Counted from the first letter of the stretch, positions 51,270 to 61,505 are shown. The stretch: DNA of 64,000 bases from Symbiodinium natans (GCA_905221605.1 CAJNDS010000501.1:1-64000); one strand, 5' to 3'. Translations and numbers: made by a program. The notes: generated from the letters alone by a model not told the origin.

Positions 51270-52038
51270 ATGTGCTGGCTACCTCTGCACCCCCACGCAA
51301 ACTCTGATACTTCTCGTGAAGCTGGCTCCATGTATCATTCATACTAGTAGCAACTATGCTTGCTTTTCCCTACGCGAGCCTGTGAAACAGTCCCGACTCT
51401 CGGATCAAACTCCGCTGCAGGCCCAATTGGATGCCAGGCGGCGTCGTCCGGATAGTTCAAGCATTCCCTGGCGCAGCTTTCACATCCCGGCGCATCCACA
51501 GGCCTTCGATCCATGTTTGAGCGGTTACTCTAGAACAGACCCTATTCGTTTGATGCAGCAATATCAAGACTCTGTTCAAGTATACGTGTACAAACACATT
51601 GATGGTACTGCATTCAGGCAGAGCATGACAGAGCCGAGTGGCAGGAAATACTCCAAGCCGATTCGAGAGAAGCCGTCCCTGCGTGGAGATCTGCTCTGCT
51701 TACGGTTTCGGGATTCGGGTTTCGGATGGATTTTGAGGAGCAACCGCTTAGGGGATGAGGAGGGCTGGTTCTCCACAGGGGCCTGGAGCCCTCCCAGAAT
51801 CTGAGCTTCACTGTTGCTATGACTTCCTCTCCTTGCCGATAACATGCCACTGTTGCAAAGAAGCCATCATGGGCCATCCAGCAAGCTACAACTTTAACGG
51901 CGATCAGAGTCTTCTGACCCAGCCGACAAGGGGTCAACTCAGTGCTACGGCACTCGCACCTGAAGTTGGACCAATAGCCGTTTCCCACGAAGTCAAAACT
52001 GTCCAAAGCCTGGGAGGCATATGCAGGACTCACAAGTG

Positions 52039-52097
52039 TGTCTATATATGTAGTGTGTGTATATATACTTCCTACACTGCACATGTATAAAAAGGAA

Positions 52098-52180
<83 letters not shown>

Positions 52181-52271
52181 GTATTTTTCTGTATGAAAAG
52201 TATATATAGATATATGTATGTGTATGTATATGTATGTATATATATGTACATGTGTATATATATATGTATAT

Positions 52272-52302
<31 letters not shown>

Positions 52303-52390
52303 CATACGTATACACACATATATACATATACATATATATATAATGTATATACAGAGAAATTCATTTGTTTATGTATTTATTTATATGTAC
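52039..52390. repeat. (CA)n and (TA)n compound microsatellite
   Basis: (CA)n at about 52104-52162 flanked by TATA/TATG repeats to 52390. Adjacent minus sequence at 51995-51940 contains a candidate short exon ([16 protein letters not shown]) bounded by CTCCCAG and GTGCGA. Confidence 0.95.
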
Positions 52391-52671
52391 ATGCGAAACA
52401 AACACCGAGTCTCAGAGGGCTCAATCCAGTGATCTGTGGTGCGTTTGTACGGACAGGACTTAGGACTTGTAGAACTATCCGCAGCCTTCCCTGCCTCCTC
52501 TGACCGTCCTCCCTCATGAAGCCGACCCACACGTCTTAACGGGCCGAGTGGCGCGAACCATGGGCCCCAGCCCCTTGACCTTAGAGAGTCCAAGATCGGG
52601 TCCCTTTGAGGGGCTCTCAATGTGTACCAATCGTACTTCATATCTGGGGTGAAGCGACCAAGAAAGCTCAC
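52381..52671 (-). CDS. Hypothetical protein
   Basis: A 96-codon frame (GTG at 52671): FTPDMKYDWYTLRAPQRDPI, LDSLRSRGWGPWFAPLGPL. It ends at the edge of the microsatellite. No family recognised. Confidence 0.45.
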   Translation of the reverse strand: MSFLGRFTPDMKYDWYTLRAPQRDPILDSLRSRGWGPWFAPLGPLRRVGRLHEGGRSEEAGKAADSSTSPKSCPYKRTTDHWIEPSETRCLFRMYI

Positions 52672-52718
52672 TGGAAGTGTGAAAGGAGATGTTTGAGAAG
52701 GATGAGCTTATGAATAGC

Positions 52719-52925
52719 TTATGATGTCATTGCATTGCTGGCTTTGGCTGTCTGTCCCTTGGCTTCTCGCCTTGAGGCACTTATAGCATGCTGCCTACCG
52801 GCATGCTCCTCACTTGACCGGTGGATCGCCAATGTCATCCTACTACATCCAACTCCCACTTTGCACAGATCCATTGGATCCAAGCCTCTGCTTTTCTTGC
52901 GCAACAGGCGCAGCCGCCGGAACAC
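52719..52925 (-). CDS. Hypothetical basic protein
   Basis: A 68-codon frame (FRRLRLLRKKSRGLDPMDLC), 47 bases upstream of the previous ORF, same strand. Possibly an upstream exon. Confidence 0.4.
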   Translation of the reverse strand: MFRRLRLLRKKSRGLDPMDLCKVGVGCSRMTLAIHRSSEEHAGRQHAISASRREAKGQTAKASNAMTS

Positions 52926-53044
52926 AGTGCGTTGGGAGACTCGCGGCCAAGATTGAAGGCATACCTTCGTGACTAAGCAAATAGCTCTAGGCTTTAAGTC
53001 CTTCAGCCTTCAGCCTCATAAGGCCCGATATAGTGCCACAACTT

Positions 53045-53772
53045 TCATGTAACGACGTGGCAGCATGACACCGTCGCGACATGCTCGTGCCGGGCAGCTC
53101 CCGGCCATCTCCCAGTTCGTTGCCGCGGAGGCAGCGCTCGGCTTCGCTGCCCTGGCATCTGAACCCGCTTAAAACAGTTCAAGTATAACTTAAACCGTTT
53201 ACGTAAGCTCAGGTGCAAAGGCTTCAGCCTCCGAAACTCGTGTCCGCTGGGCCTGGCCTCGTCGCTTGGGAGCTCTGTGCAGCGAAATTGGCTTTCGAAG
53301 GCCTGGGCACGGAAGAGGGCAGATTCCGTTGCCGTGTGCTGTGCGTGCTTGGCATTGCGCGACGCAAATGAACCAGCCAGATGTGGGCCAAGATGCTGCA
53401 GCAGCCCATTCCACACGGTAGATGTGGTCCTTCCAAGTTGGCCGGCATTTTCCTAGACATCCCAGACGAGTAGGGCGAGTAAAGTGGCAACCCGCTAGTG
53501 AGGCTAGGCAAGGCAGTCCCCATCGATGCCACCGACGAAGGCATAGACAGAGCCCCAGCTGTCTGGCCACAGCATCTCCTGCGGTGTTTCAGCTTCTGCG
53601 AATCGAAGGCATCCCAACGTGTGCAACACGCAAGCCCGAACACCTTCATGAACATCCCTGAAAACCCTGGACTCTGAACCTGGGCCCCCACCCCCCTCCC
53701 CCTGCCGTCCCCAAGGAAGTCATCACCCCCGTCGAGGCCCAGTGTAAACGAGCGCTTCAAGCAGGAGACCAC
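53045..53772 (-). CDS. Candidate multi-exon hypothetical gene
   Basis: Three frames follow one another. 53772 to about 53727: SCLKRSFTLGLDG. Then, after a GCCCAG acceptor, 53679-53504: SESRVFRDVHEGVRACVLHT, LGCLRFAEAETPQEMLWPDS, WGSVYAFVGGIDGD. Then 53416-53045: LAGSFASRNAKHAQHTATES to a stop. A donor GTGATG at about 53726 fits phase 1 for the first join (47-nt intron, doubtfully short); the second join is unresolved. No family recognised. Confidence 0.4.
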
Positions 53773-53783
53773 CTGAGTAGGGC

Positions 53784-54050
53784 TTACTCAAACTTGCGGA
53801 GGGGTCGTGTTTGGTCTTTGTCGGCATGATGGGCAATGCTTCGGCCAACTGCTGCCAGCAGCACCATCGTCACTGCTCGCGGCCCGTCCCAGCTGCCGTC
53901 AAACCAACCCGCTCCGGGTTCCTGGCACACGGAATGACAGTTGAGGTGTATGGCAGTGTATGGAGTGGAAAGCCTTCTGGCCGAGACCAGAATCAAAGCG
54001 CGCTCTCTGGCATCGATGGCTTGACTTTGGAGGAATTGGAGGACGAGCAT
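53784..54050 (-). CDS. Hypothetical protein
   Basis: Complete ATG-to-TGA frame of 88 codons: MLVLQFLQSQAIDARERALI, then VTMVLLAAVGRSIAHHADKD. Twelve bases upstream of the 53-kb model on the same strand; may be an upstream exon. Confidence 0.45.
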   Translation of the reverse strand: MLVLQFLQSQAIDARERALILVSARRLSTPYTAIHLNCHSVCQEPGAGWFDGSWDGPRAVTMVLLAAVGRSIAHHADKDQTRPLRKFE

Positions 54051-54744
54051 CAGACCTAATAGTTAATTGTCTCTCTCACCCTTCTCGAGCATATCACTGT
54101 CCCAGCCCCACTCGCCGCCTCCGCAGGTGTCGCGGCACCTCGCTGGGTCTCCCAGCCGTGCGGCACGGATGCCAACGCAGCAAAATCTGGGCAGGTTTCG
54201 GTTCAGCATCCGACGGTTTATGCAGCTTTCTCTGTCCGTTGGACCGGGGGTATCATGTCAACTTGCATTGATGGAGGCGTGCCAAAACAGAAAGCATGCC
54301 TGACAAGCCTGTAGTGCATCTGTCGAGGCTTCAGTGGGCAACAGAAACAACCGCCGAATTACAGGGGAACTGACATGAACCCCTCAAGTACACTCACAAC
54401 AACTGCACTCATATCCGAGCTTCTCTTGCGGAGCTGCGTGCCATTCCCTGACTGCGTCGATTGATCACAGCAGGCGCGGCTGGCAACTCCAACCTGAGAA
54501 CGATGAACCCAGGCCCACAAAGCACGACAACGCACGTCCAAGACAGAACCCATCCGTGCTCAGGTGTGCCCTCAGAACACCCAAACGCGGCCAAGTTGAT
54601 GACCTCCGTAAAGTCTGAACCATGGACAGGGGCAGGGCCTGATGGTGGATTCCTTGCTCTATGAAGATTCGGACGAGGTAGGTTCCGCCCTCGTCGCCTC
54701 TTCAGGGATCAGGGTTGAAGACTGGGCATCAATGGCATCACACA

Positions 54745-55207
54745 TCACTGCACTCCTGATGCTTCTCGGTCAAGCGGTGTCAGGGCTGCTAGGATTTGGC
54801 CAATACACGGGGCTGAGAGCCGCTCGAACGCCATTCGAGCCTGGCCCACACATCTCTTGGGATCCGCGAATGCCGCTGAAGGGTTTGCGGCCCTGCAGCC
54901 AGCGGTTGCCCGCGACCGTTTTGCCTGGAGCAGATGTGACTGGTCCATACTCATCCTCACGGACCTTGATTCTTAGGCCTACGATTCAACCACAAGGTGC
55001 TCCGGAAGCTACCAAGCGCGCTGGTTCAGAAACTTTGCAGATTCTCAGCTGAGCAAGTCTAGGATTCTGAAGCGAGGGGTTTGAAGGTGCCCATAGCCCT
55101 CCCAAGCTCAGCTTTTGGAAAAGGCCCCTAACGATTTTCTGCCCGCCTGAACCCTGGCTGCCCTCAGCGAGCTGCAAAGCGCCGGCCCTCCAAGGGCAAC
55201 ACAGCAA
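54745..55207 (-). other. Two further minus-strand open frames
   Basis: Frames at 54745-54960 (FERLSAPCIGQILAALTPLD) and 54986-55207 (GQKIVRGLFQKLSLGGLWAP) look protein-like but have no splice or domain support. A plus frame spans 54642-55052. Confidence 0.35.
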
Positions 55208-55290
55208 CTGAAAGAAAAAGTATCAAAAGAGCAGAAGAACAAAGGCACAGGTAAGTGGTCTAAGGCCAAAGGCCCATAGGCCCTTACGCC

Positions 55291-56349
55291 ATGTCTGATA
55301 TATCAGGTGAAGCAGGAGCCTTCGAGCCAAAAGGATGTCAAATTCACATGACTTTGGTGTCTTTCTGGGCCTACAACCTTGTTTTCAAGTTCGCTGGAGG
55401 TCATGGCAAGCCGTGAACCCTTTGCCGACACAGCATGCGCGCACGAGAAATCCCAATCAAGCCACAGCCTCTTTGATGAAGTGGGTGCTGCATGCGTAAG
55501 AACGGCACAGAGCTGTCCGCCTGTAGCACGCTTTGAAGGAGTTGCAAATTCGGCGTACCGTGAGGCACATGATGCAAAGACCCTCTGCAGAGGAATGCTT
55601 CTGACTCTGGATAAGTGCGCCTGGCATGGGTACGACGTCAAACCGATGGCTGAAGGGATCGCTTCGGTGAGTGGCTGCCTGCGAGGTTTGCACACAAAGA
55701 GCTAGAACTTTAGGACATCTTCCATAGATTGTGCCGTCGCTGAAGAAGAAGGGGGCCGTTTTACGATCTGGCAATGTCTTCCATTTTTCCTGGTTCGGTG
55801 CTTCGATTGCGTCGATGAGGTGCACGCCCAGCCTCGCGATCACAGGTCAGGGGCGCCGGTGGCATGACGCACTTCCTCAGTCACGCAAAGTTGCTTCGAG
55901 GCATGACGAGTTCCCCAGGAGTCATCACGGCCCAAGGCTTCGCCCCCTTCGCCCCGAAAGGTCGGTTGAACAGTGGATGGCACCCCTTCTCAGCCTTTTT
56001 AAACTCCAAGGTTCTGGTTCAAGTCATCTGCACCGGGGCCAATCACAACAGCAGCTCGGACATCCTGAAAAGGGTCAGAGTCAGAGATCAGAAGCGATGC
56101 TTCGGAACTGGATGTTTGAGGGCATGGGGCAGAAGAGGGTCCAGCTCCCCAGCCTTCACCGCCACCAGTCCCGGCGCCATGCAGGAGGTTGCAAGTTGGG
56201 CGGGCGCCGCACTTTGCGTGGCAACGGCGCAGATCTCACTGCCTTTGTGGGACAGGCGGTCGAGACAAGCGATGCTCAACGTGGCAAACGAGGCCTGCAG
56301 AGTAGGTCAAGTATTTCGCAGGGAAGGCATCCTCAGCTTGACGGTTTGA
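55291..56349 (+). CDS. Alternative plus-strand multi-exon model
   Basis: Splice sites agree in phase on plus: exon ending 55666 (HDAKTLCRGMLLTLDKCAWH) with donor GTGAGT; exon 55728-55845 (IVPSLKKKGAVLRSGNVFHF); exon from 55919 (GVITAQGFAPFAPKG, then VLVQVICTGANHNSSSDILK) to 56073; optional exon from 56185 (EVASWAGAALCVATAQISLP) to 56349. Introns are 61, 73 and 111 nt. Start MSDISGEAGAFEPKG at 55291 is tentative. The minus strand is also open across 55303-55843, so only one reading is likely right. Confidence 0.35.
55457..55843 (-). CDS. Hypothetical protein, competing minus reading
   Basis: A 128-codon frame: LGVHLIDAIEAPNQEKWKTL, PDRKTAPFFFSDGTIYG. Fits the minus-strand bias of the region but lacks the splice support of the plus model. 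Confidence 0.3.
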   Translation of the reverse strand: MIARLGVHLIDAIEAPNQEKWKTLPDRKTAPFFFSDGTIYGRCPKVLALCVQTSQAATHRSDPFSHRFDVVPMPGALIQSQKHSSAEGLCIMCLTVRRICNSFKACYRRTALCRSYACSTHFIKEAVA

Positions 56350-56606
56350 GAACTCGAAAGATTATTTGGAAAAAAACTGTAAGAAAACTGAATTAGTAAA
56401 AGGTTGACAATGCCCAAAAGCCCGTGTCTTCTTTCTGACGTCGGGTGTCGTAGCGATCATCGCCGGCCTCTGCTGGGCAGAAGGCCTCATGAGGGCATTG
56501 GCAGGAGTTCGCAGGCATCTTGTTGCGGCCCTGGTCCGAAAACGGAATCCAACCGCTGCTGGCAAAATCCCTACCACGGACCAATGCAGTTGCACGCGGC
56601 TTCTAG

Positions 56607-57168
56607 TCAACTCTGCACTCTTAGGGGAGTTGTGTGGACTGACCCTAAGTGCGTCGTAGCTGCTGGAGTGTCAGACGCGGTGCAGTTCAGCGACTTTCCT
56701 CCCAACGCACGGTGATGGAAGCTGAGGGCTTCTGTTTGAAGGAGTGAGCCCTCTGCATGATTGCAGGAAGCTAAGGCAAACCGTCCCGCAGCGTAAGCAA
56801 GCGTGCTTTCAGGATAAGGGATGACGAGGTTTCCCTTCTGAACCAACATTCGGAGGAGGAAACCTACGGAAAACCCAAAAAGCAAGAAGGGGTGCCTGGG
56901 CTCCCAAGAAGTACTCCGACATCAGCTACGGGGGAGATTGCAGCCTCCGATGTGGACTTGCACCTGGCGACCCAAAGGCGCATCCAGGAGACCGAGGATG
57001 TCGGTTAAGGGCTTTTGGGTCGAGGGACTTTTGGGGCTTTGGGAGGCTTTGGGCTTTTGGGCCTTTTGGGCCTTTTTTGGGCCTTTTGGGCCTTTTGGGC
57101 CTTTTGGGGCTTAGGGTCGGGTCTTTTGCGGCTTTTGGGGGGGTGTTAGCACTTTCAATGTTGCCCAT
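56607..57168 (-). other. Minus frames flanking a GGGCCTTTT minisatellite
   Basis: 56607-56885 is open for 92 codons (LLRMLVQKGNLVIPYPESTL). 56926-57168 has ATG, then MGNIESANTPPKAAKDPTLS followed by KRP/KGP repeats coded by the minisatellite. Neither has domain support. Confidence 0.3.
57000..57150. repeat. (GGGCCTTTT)n minisatellite
   Basis: Eight or more units of GGGCCTTTT/GGGCTTTTG grading into TTAGGG-like and G-rich sequence. Confidence 0.9.
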
Positions 57169-57591
57169 CGCTTCATCTCAGCCAGGCCACGAGATGATGA
57201 GGCGGAGTCCTGGAGTCCATGGGGCATTGGGCTCGTCCCCGCGCTTGGCGCAAATTTGTCCATCCTGGCTTCAAGGTCTTCGCTTCATGTCAGCCGGGCG
57301 TTTGCCAGAGTGGGCCGTGTGTTCTCTCCTTTTGATGATGGTTCTGGTGCCTCGCCGCCCAAACTACAAATACCGCCTAACATGTTATGAAAATGTGTAC
57401 AAGAAGCACTCCTACATCCATCAAGTTCTTTATCTGCAGTCTGGCGTGCCATGGCAAAGATCGTGAAGCGGTCGGGGAAATGATCTCCGCGGTGGTTTCC
57501 CGCCTGGACAAATTCTTAGCTTGTCCCGTAGGCTCCGACACTCTCCGTAAAATAAAGGAGCATCGATGGGTACCTTCATAACCTAATCGCC

Positions 57592-57945
57592 CTAATCGGT
57601 ATTGGCGCCACTTGAGCCTTGAGCCACGAACAATTCATTAACCGACACGCCACCTAGTTCGCAGCTAGGTGGCTCGTTGGGGACGCAGCTGGCTGACTGA
57701 CCAACTGCAAATGGACAATGACTTGTTGACTTGCTCAGTACGTTGGAGAAATTATAGGTTCTTCTGGGAATGGCCCTGCGGAAAAGAATGGCCGCCTTAC
57801 AACCGTTTCTGACAATCCTGGGAAATCCTGAGGTCCGCACCTCAGCATCACACGCTGCAGCCTGTAAAGGTGCGGCATGACTAAAGCATTGAAAGCTGGC
57901 TGGTGGCCGAGCCATACATGCAAACGCGCCTCTCACGCGCACCAA
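57592..57945 (-). CDS. Hypothetical protein
   Basis: A 117-codon frame: GFPRIVRNGCKAAILFRRAI, TYNFSNVLSKSTSHCPFAVG. Includes a 9-bp-stem inverted repeat at 57649-57673 near its end. A plus frame (57387-57581, REAVGEMISAVVSRLDKFLA) ends just before it. Confidence 0.4.
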   Translation of the reverse strand: MVRVRGAFACMARPPASFQCFSHAAPLQAAACDAEVRTSGFPRIVRNGCKAAILFRRAIPRRTYNFSNVLSKSTSHCPFAVGQSASCVPNEPPSCELGGVSVNELFVAQGSSGANTD

Positions 57946-58030
57946 TCAGATCTGAGCTAACCATCTATTAACAACCACAAGAAGCGACAGCCAGCCACAG
58001 ATCCCGAAAGCCCAGGAAAACGCCTCAAAG

Positions 58031-58482
58031 CTATGAAGGCTCGTAAGCGGCCGCCTCGTCAGGGTCAACGCACTTCACGTTCTCCTCGCTGTGTCCAAAA
58101 TCGACAGATACCGTCATGGGGCCTTGGTGAACGTGCAGCTTAAGGACAAAACACCCACCCATTCCAGCCGGCCGGGCATTCAAAGGGAAAAGGCGCAAAA
58201 AGGCTGTACAAGGCTGCAAGAGTCTGCAAGAGGGGACGGCAGCCAAGCAATGGGAGGCCCCCCTGCAACGCAAACCCTGAGCCTCAGGCCCTCGTAGATC
58301 TTCCAGGTGGCCCCAGGCCAGCTCACGGGCCTGAGAATGCTCAGAGCAGAGCCGTAAGCAAAGAGCGGCGCCCCGAAAGCTCCTCGGGCCTCGTTTTCCT
58401 GGCTTCCAGCAAGGGCATGGACCCGGTACCTGGGCACAAATTGACGACTCTCCTCCACTCTCTGTGCACCCCTCAGCGTCTC
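58031..58482 (-). CDS. Hypothetical gene, last two exons
   Basis: Acceptor CTTTCACATAG (58483); exon 58482-58276 reads ETLRGAQRVEESRQFVPRYR, then PLFAYGSALSILRPVSWPGA and TWKIYEGLRLR. Donor GTTTGC at 58275, acceptor TGTCCTTAAG at 58139, intron 137 nt. Exon 58138-58031: LHVHQGPMTVSVDFGHSEEN, ending EAAAYEPS and TAG. Both junctions are phase 0; 104 residues in these two exons. Upstream frames at 58.5-59.0 kb may be earlier exons. Family unknown. Confidence 0.5.
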
Positions 58483-58672
58483 CTATGTGAAAGAGTCGAG
58501 CCGAGCTGCCAAAAGCTCCACCGAATTGGCAGTCGGATGCCGGAAGGTTCACTGCCGGTGACGCCTGCGGATACCTGATGACGCATCATTTTTGAGACCA
58601 CTACAAGTGGAAGTGACTGTGAACCTGAACATCCAACCCCAACCAGCACCGTACACCTGCGAATCTCAGATT

Positions 58673-59277
58673 TCAATTCCGCCGACAGAGCCTGCTGCCG
58701 AAGAGGATGCGCAAGCCCTCCCCGCCATCCTTCGGCAAAAGCTGTTCTTCGACTTGTTTTCCCTCTTCTCGCTCCCTCGTTGGATGTCGTCCTTCTTCGG
58801 ATACGTCGTGACTGCAACGAATCGCTTGCCTCCATGTGCGCAGCATTGCTCGAAGATTATCTTCAAACCGGATGAGAAACTGCGAAAACTGCGAAACTGC
58901 CAGTGCTGGCACCTTAAGTGGCCTATGAATCAAGAGTCGCTGGCAAAGCTCAAGGCTGAAGACTTGCCTTCGGCCGCAGGGCCCCACTCCCCCGCAGCGG
59001 CACCACGGAAGATGTCCGCAATGGAACGGGGTGCCTTGTATATAGAGGCAGGCCTAGCGAAACAACATCTGCCAACAAAGAACATCGATTGCCGTAGAAT
59101 GTTGTAGGCTCTACATGGCAGCCGCAAAATCTGCAGCAATTGTGTGTGCGGATGTTGGCCCGCCATCGAGCAGTGCGTGTAGGAATGGCAGTCAAGGCTC
59201 TGCAGGGGACACTTTGGAAGGAGCAGCGAAGCCATGAGGCAGCTCCCTGACAAGACTTGTCGCTCCATCAAGCACAA
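58673..59277 (-). CDS. Candidate upstream exons / hypothetical proteins
   Basis: Two minus frames: 58930-59277 (RAYNILRQSMFFVGRCCFAR, ASIYKAPRSIADIFRGAAAG) and 58673-58987 (SQFLIRFEDNLRAMLRTWRQ, EREEGKQVEEQLLPKDGGEG). They may belong to the gene at 58.03-58.48 kb. The plus strand at 58592-59107 is open for 171 codons, a competing reading. Confidence 0.35.
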
Positions 59278-59294
59278 CGGCTATCAGGAGCCAC

Positions 59295-59525
59295 CTATGA
59301 GCGTTCTAAACTCCTCCCCCAGGCATCATCCAATCCCCAAACAGCCCCAGACATCCCCAAAAAACCCCCAAGTCTGGCCTGCCCTTGGTCCCCACACACT
59401 GGGAGTTCGCCAGGGTGACGCGCACCCAGCTCGGCGAAGTGCCAGGCCAGACTGCAGTGGCCATCCTTGCCCAAGCGGCGCCTGAGAAAGCTCAGACGCA
59501 GAAGAGCTCGGAAGAGGGCTGTCAT
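59295..59525 (-). CDS. Hypothetical protein
   Basis: ATG at 59525, 76 codons (MTALFRALLRLSFLRRRLGK, HFAELGARHPGELPVCGDQG). No domain recognised. Confidence 0.35.
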   Translation of the reverse strand: MTALFRALLRLSFLRRRLGKDGHCSLAWHFAELGARHPGELPVCGDQGQARLGGFLGMSGAVWGLDDAWGRSLERS

Positions 59526-60114
59526 AGGATCTCATAGGGGGTGGTGGGGTCTGTCATGGGCGTGCTTTTGTGATTTCTGCCCCGCATCTTGCAAGAGGCA
59601 AAGGCCTGGTCCTGCCCGGCGCTTCACCTGCGGCCCGGAGCTCTCAACACTTCAGCGATCTTCAGCGTCCAAAAACTGCGAGGAGTGCGAGAAGTGCTAC
59701 GCAGCCAGCTGCGAAATGAGTTCTGACTAGCCAGCTGGGCAGAGCCAAGCTAGGCAGCCCCCTGCTCTGACCTCCACCAGCGCAGAAGGACGGCAGCCGC
59801 TGAGCCTGGGCATGAGAGGGAAGTCAACTCAGCTCACAAGCAGACCTTTTGCAGCAACCTTGAATGCCAAAGCCTTGAAGCAACCAATCCATGGTCAGTC
59901 ACATGCCTTCACGACAGCCAAGGCTTCGCGGGCATGGCCAGAGCATCACGAAGCGAGTCAAAACAAGAATCAAAAGCAAGATGTGTCTTTCTTCCTTTCA
60001 CCCCTGGAAGCCGGGGAAGGGGCTCCGCCGCAGTCTGAAAGACCTTGATGCAGCCCACTTCACCTGGGACCTGCGGAGCACGGATGCCCCTCCACATCTC
60101 AGATCTTCATGTCA

Positions 60115-60480
60115 TTACATGCCTCTCTGTTGCCCTTGATGGTTCCCCATGTTCCAGCGAAACAAGCCTACCCCGACGTCACCGACACACCAGGCATCAC
60201 CACGCACTCCTGCCTCGGCCCGCACCCACACCGCTTGCCGGCCCCAAGCACGCAGAGGCGTCACGTCAAGGCCATCGACCTTCGGGTGAAGCGCACGAAG
60301 TCTGCACCCCCGTGTGCACGTGATAAAAGGATCCGAACTCAGGACGCAGCCAGCTTGGAGACAGCGATGCTCGGCTCGGTAATTTCCGTCCATAACGATG
60401 CACCTATGTCGACAAAACAAGTCGCAGGACGTGCACATGCTTATCAAGTACTGATGGTCAAGACCTGAAAACCTCAACAC
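60115..60480 (-). CDS. Cys-rich hypothetical protein
   Basis: A 121-codon frame with a Cys/His-rich half: SMCTSCDLFCRHRCIVMDGN, then EHRCLQAGC and FITCTRGC. The spacing C-x2-C-x4-C-x3-C could hold zinc or disulfides. The plus strand (60109-60468) is also open for 119 codons from an ATG; strand not settled. Confidence 0.35.
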   Translation of the reverse strand: MLRFSGLDHQYLISMCTSCDLFCRHRCIVMDGNYRAEHRCLQAGCVLSSDPFITCTRGCRLRALHPKVDGLDVTPLRAWGRQAVWVRAEAGVRGDAWCVGDVGVGLFRWNMGNHQGQQRGM

Positions 60481-60606
60481 TCAACACGCAGACTGCTTCA
60501 TGTTGAAGCCTTGCGCCACGCCCAGAGCCGCGCTCCCCCGGCCGAAAAGCTCCTTTCGACCGGCTGGGCGCCGACCGTATACACGCCAGCCATGAGCCTC
60601 CTGCAA

Positions 60607-60816
60607 CTAGTTTTGGTGACTCGTCACACGCCACACTACATCCTGGACAGTGTCAGACAGGTCCTCGACCAAAGAAGTGCAGGTTGCTGAGGTCAAACAC
60701 TCCCTCCGACCATCAGCATCGAGGAGGGAGAAAAAAGCATGCCTGCCGGTCAAGACCCCACTACATCCTGTCTCCACATGGGTCATGCAAGCCCTAACTA
60801 TAAAAGATATCAGCAT
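60607..60816 (-). CDS. Hypothetical protein
   Basis: A 69-codon frame: SGVLTGRHAFFSLLDADGRR, CTSLVEDLSDTVQDVVWRVT. Overlaps the next upstream frame by seven bases. The plus strand is open for 224 codons from 60650. Confidence 0.4.
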   Translation of the reverse strand: MLISFIVRACMTHVETGCSGVLTGRHAFFSLLDADGRRECLTSATCTSLVEDLSDTVQDVVWRVTSHQN

Positions 60817-61106
60817 CCAGTTCCCGGCATCACGGCCCGCGCCAATCCCAAGTGCTGATTACAGACAGGTGGCCCCGCATCCATCGCCTTTCTCTGGCAC
60901 TCGCCGCTGTCGGCCACACCGACCTCCGAACAACCCGAAAAAAGCGCTGACAAACAACCGTAAACAACCCAAAACCCCCGATTCTTCGAGGGCCCATCCT
61001 TGGCTGCCATGTCGAGGACGCCGCAGCGGGTGTTGCTCTTCGACGCGACTGGCCAAGGGCCATCCTCAGGGCATTTCGGGGCCTTTCGGGGCCATCGGCA
61101 GCACAT
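60810..61106 (-). CDS. Hypothetical protein
   Basis: ATG at 61106, 98 codons: MCCRWPRKAPKCPEDGPWPV, GFWVVYGCLSALFSGCSEVG. Nine cysteines. No family recognised. Confidence 0.4.
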   Translation of the reverse strand: MCCRWPRKAPKCPEDGPWPVASKSNTRCGVLDMAAKDGPSKNRGFWVVYGCLSALFSGCSEVGVADSGECQRKAMDAGPPVCNQHLGLARAVMPGTGC

Positions 61107-61238
61107 CGGACAAGGAGGCAGGAACCGAAACCGCGACAGCCACCTCCCCTAGCAGCGTCCTCATCCTTCTTCGGGCGCATGCAACACTCGCAAGTGGAGG
61201 CCTCCGCAGGGACTGGCCAAGGTCGCGCACAACAGTGC

Positions 61239-61505
61239 CTAGCGGGTCAGTGACCCCCTCTCACCGCAACAAAGACCCACGCCTAAGACCCCAGGGGAAG
61301 ACCAAAAACGGGCGGGTGTTTTGATGAGCCAGGGTGGTATTCTAAGGGTCCCTTCTCGGGTTCCCTCAACCTCTGCGTGCCTCACCGCAGGCCGCAGCAG
61401 ATGTACCTGCACCGGTGTTGAAGATGTACCTTGGCTGTCCGAAGGATTGCAGTCGGGCGATGAGACGCGATCTGAGCGTTGGAGCAACTTAGTAACTTTG
61501 ATCAT
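61239..61505 (-). CDS. Hypothetical protein
   Basis: Complete ATG-to-TAG frame, 88 codons: MIKVTKLLQRSDRVSSPDCN, VQVHLLRPAVRHAEVEGTRE. No family recognised. Confidence 0.4.
   Translation of the reverse strand: MIKVTKLLQRSDRVSSPDCNPSDSQGTSSTPVQVHLLRPAVRHAEVEGTREGTLRIPPWLIKTPARFWSSPGVLGVGLCCGERGSLTR

Noticed and set aside
51614-52333. A 239-codon minus frame
   Set aside because: The first half is TA/CA repeat. The rest is ordinary frame that may hold a short exon, but there is no single gene.
55322-55345. Possible relic of the dinoflagellate spliced leader (CTTCGAGCCAAAAGG)
   Set aside because: It shares only part of the reverse-complement leader, with mismatches and no adjoining retrogene. 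The related match at 40.46 kb is equally poor.
58031-58482. Assignment to radial-spoke proteins from the motif SWPGA
   Set aside because: Only a few residues resemble the conserved WPGA of that family; the surrounding sequence does not match.
60650-61324. A 224-codon plus-strand frame
   Set aside because: Arg/Pro/Ser-rich, no ATG at its start, and three minus frames with better composition cover the same bases. Kept only as an alternative.
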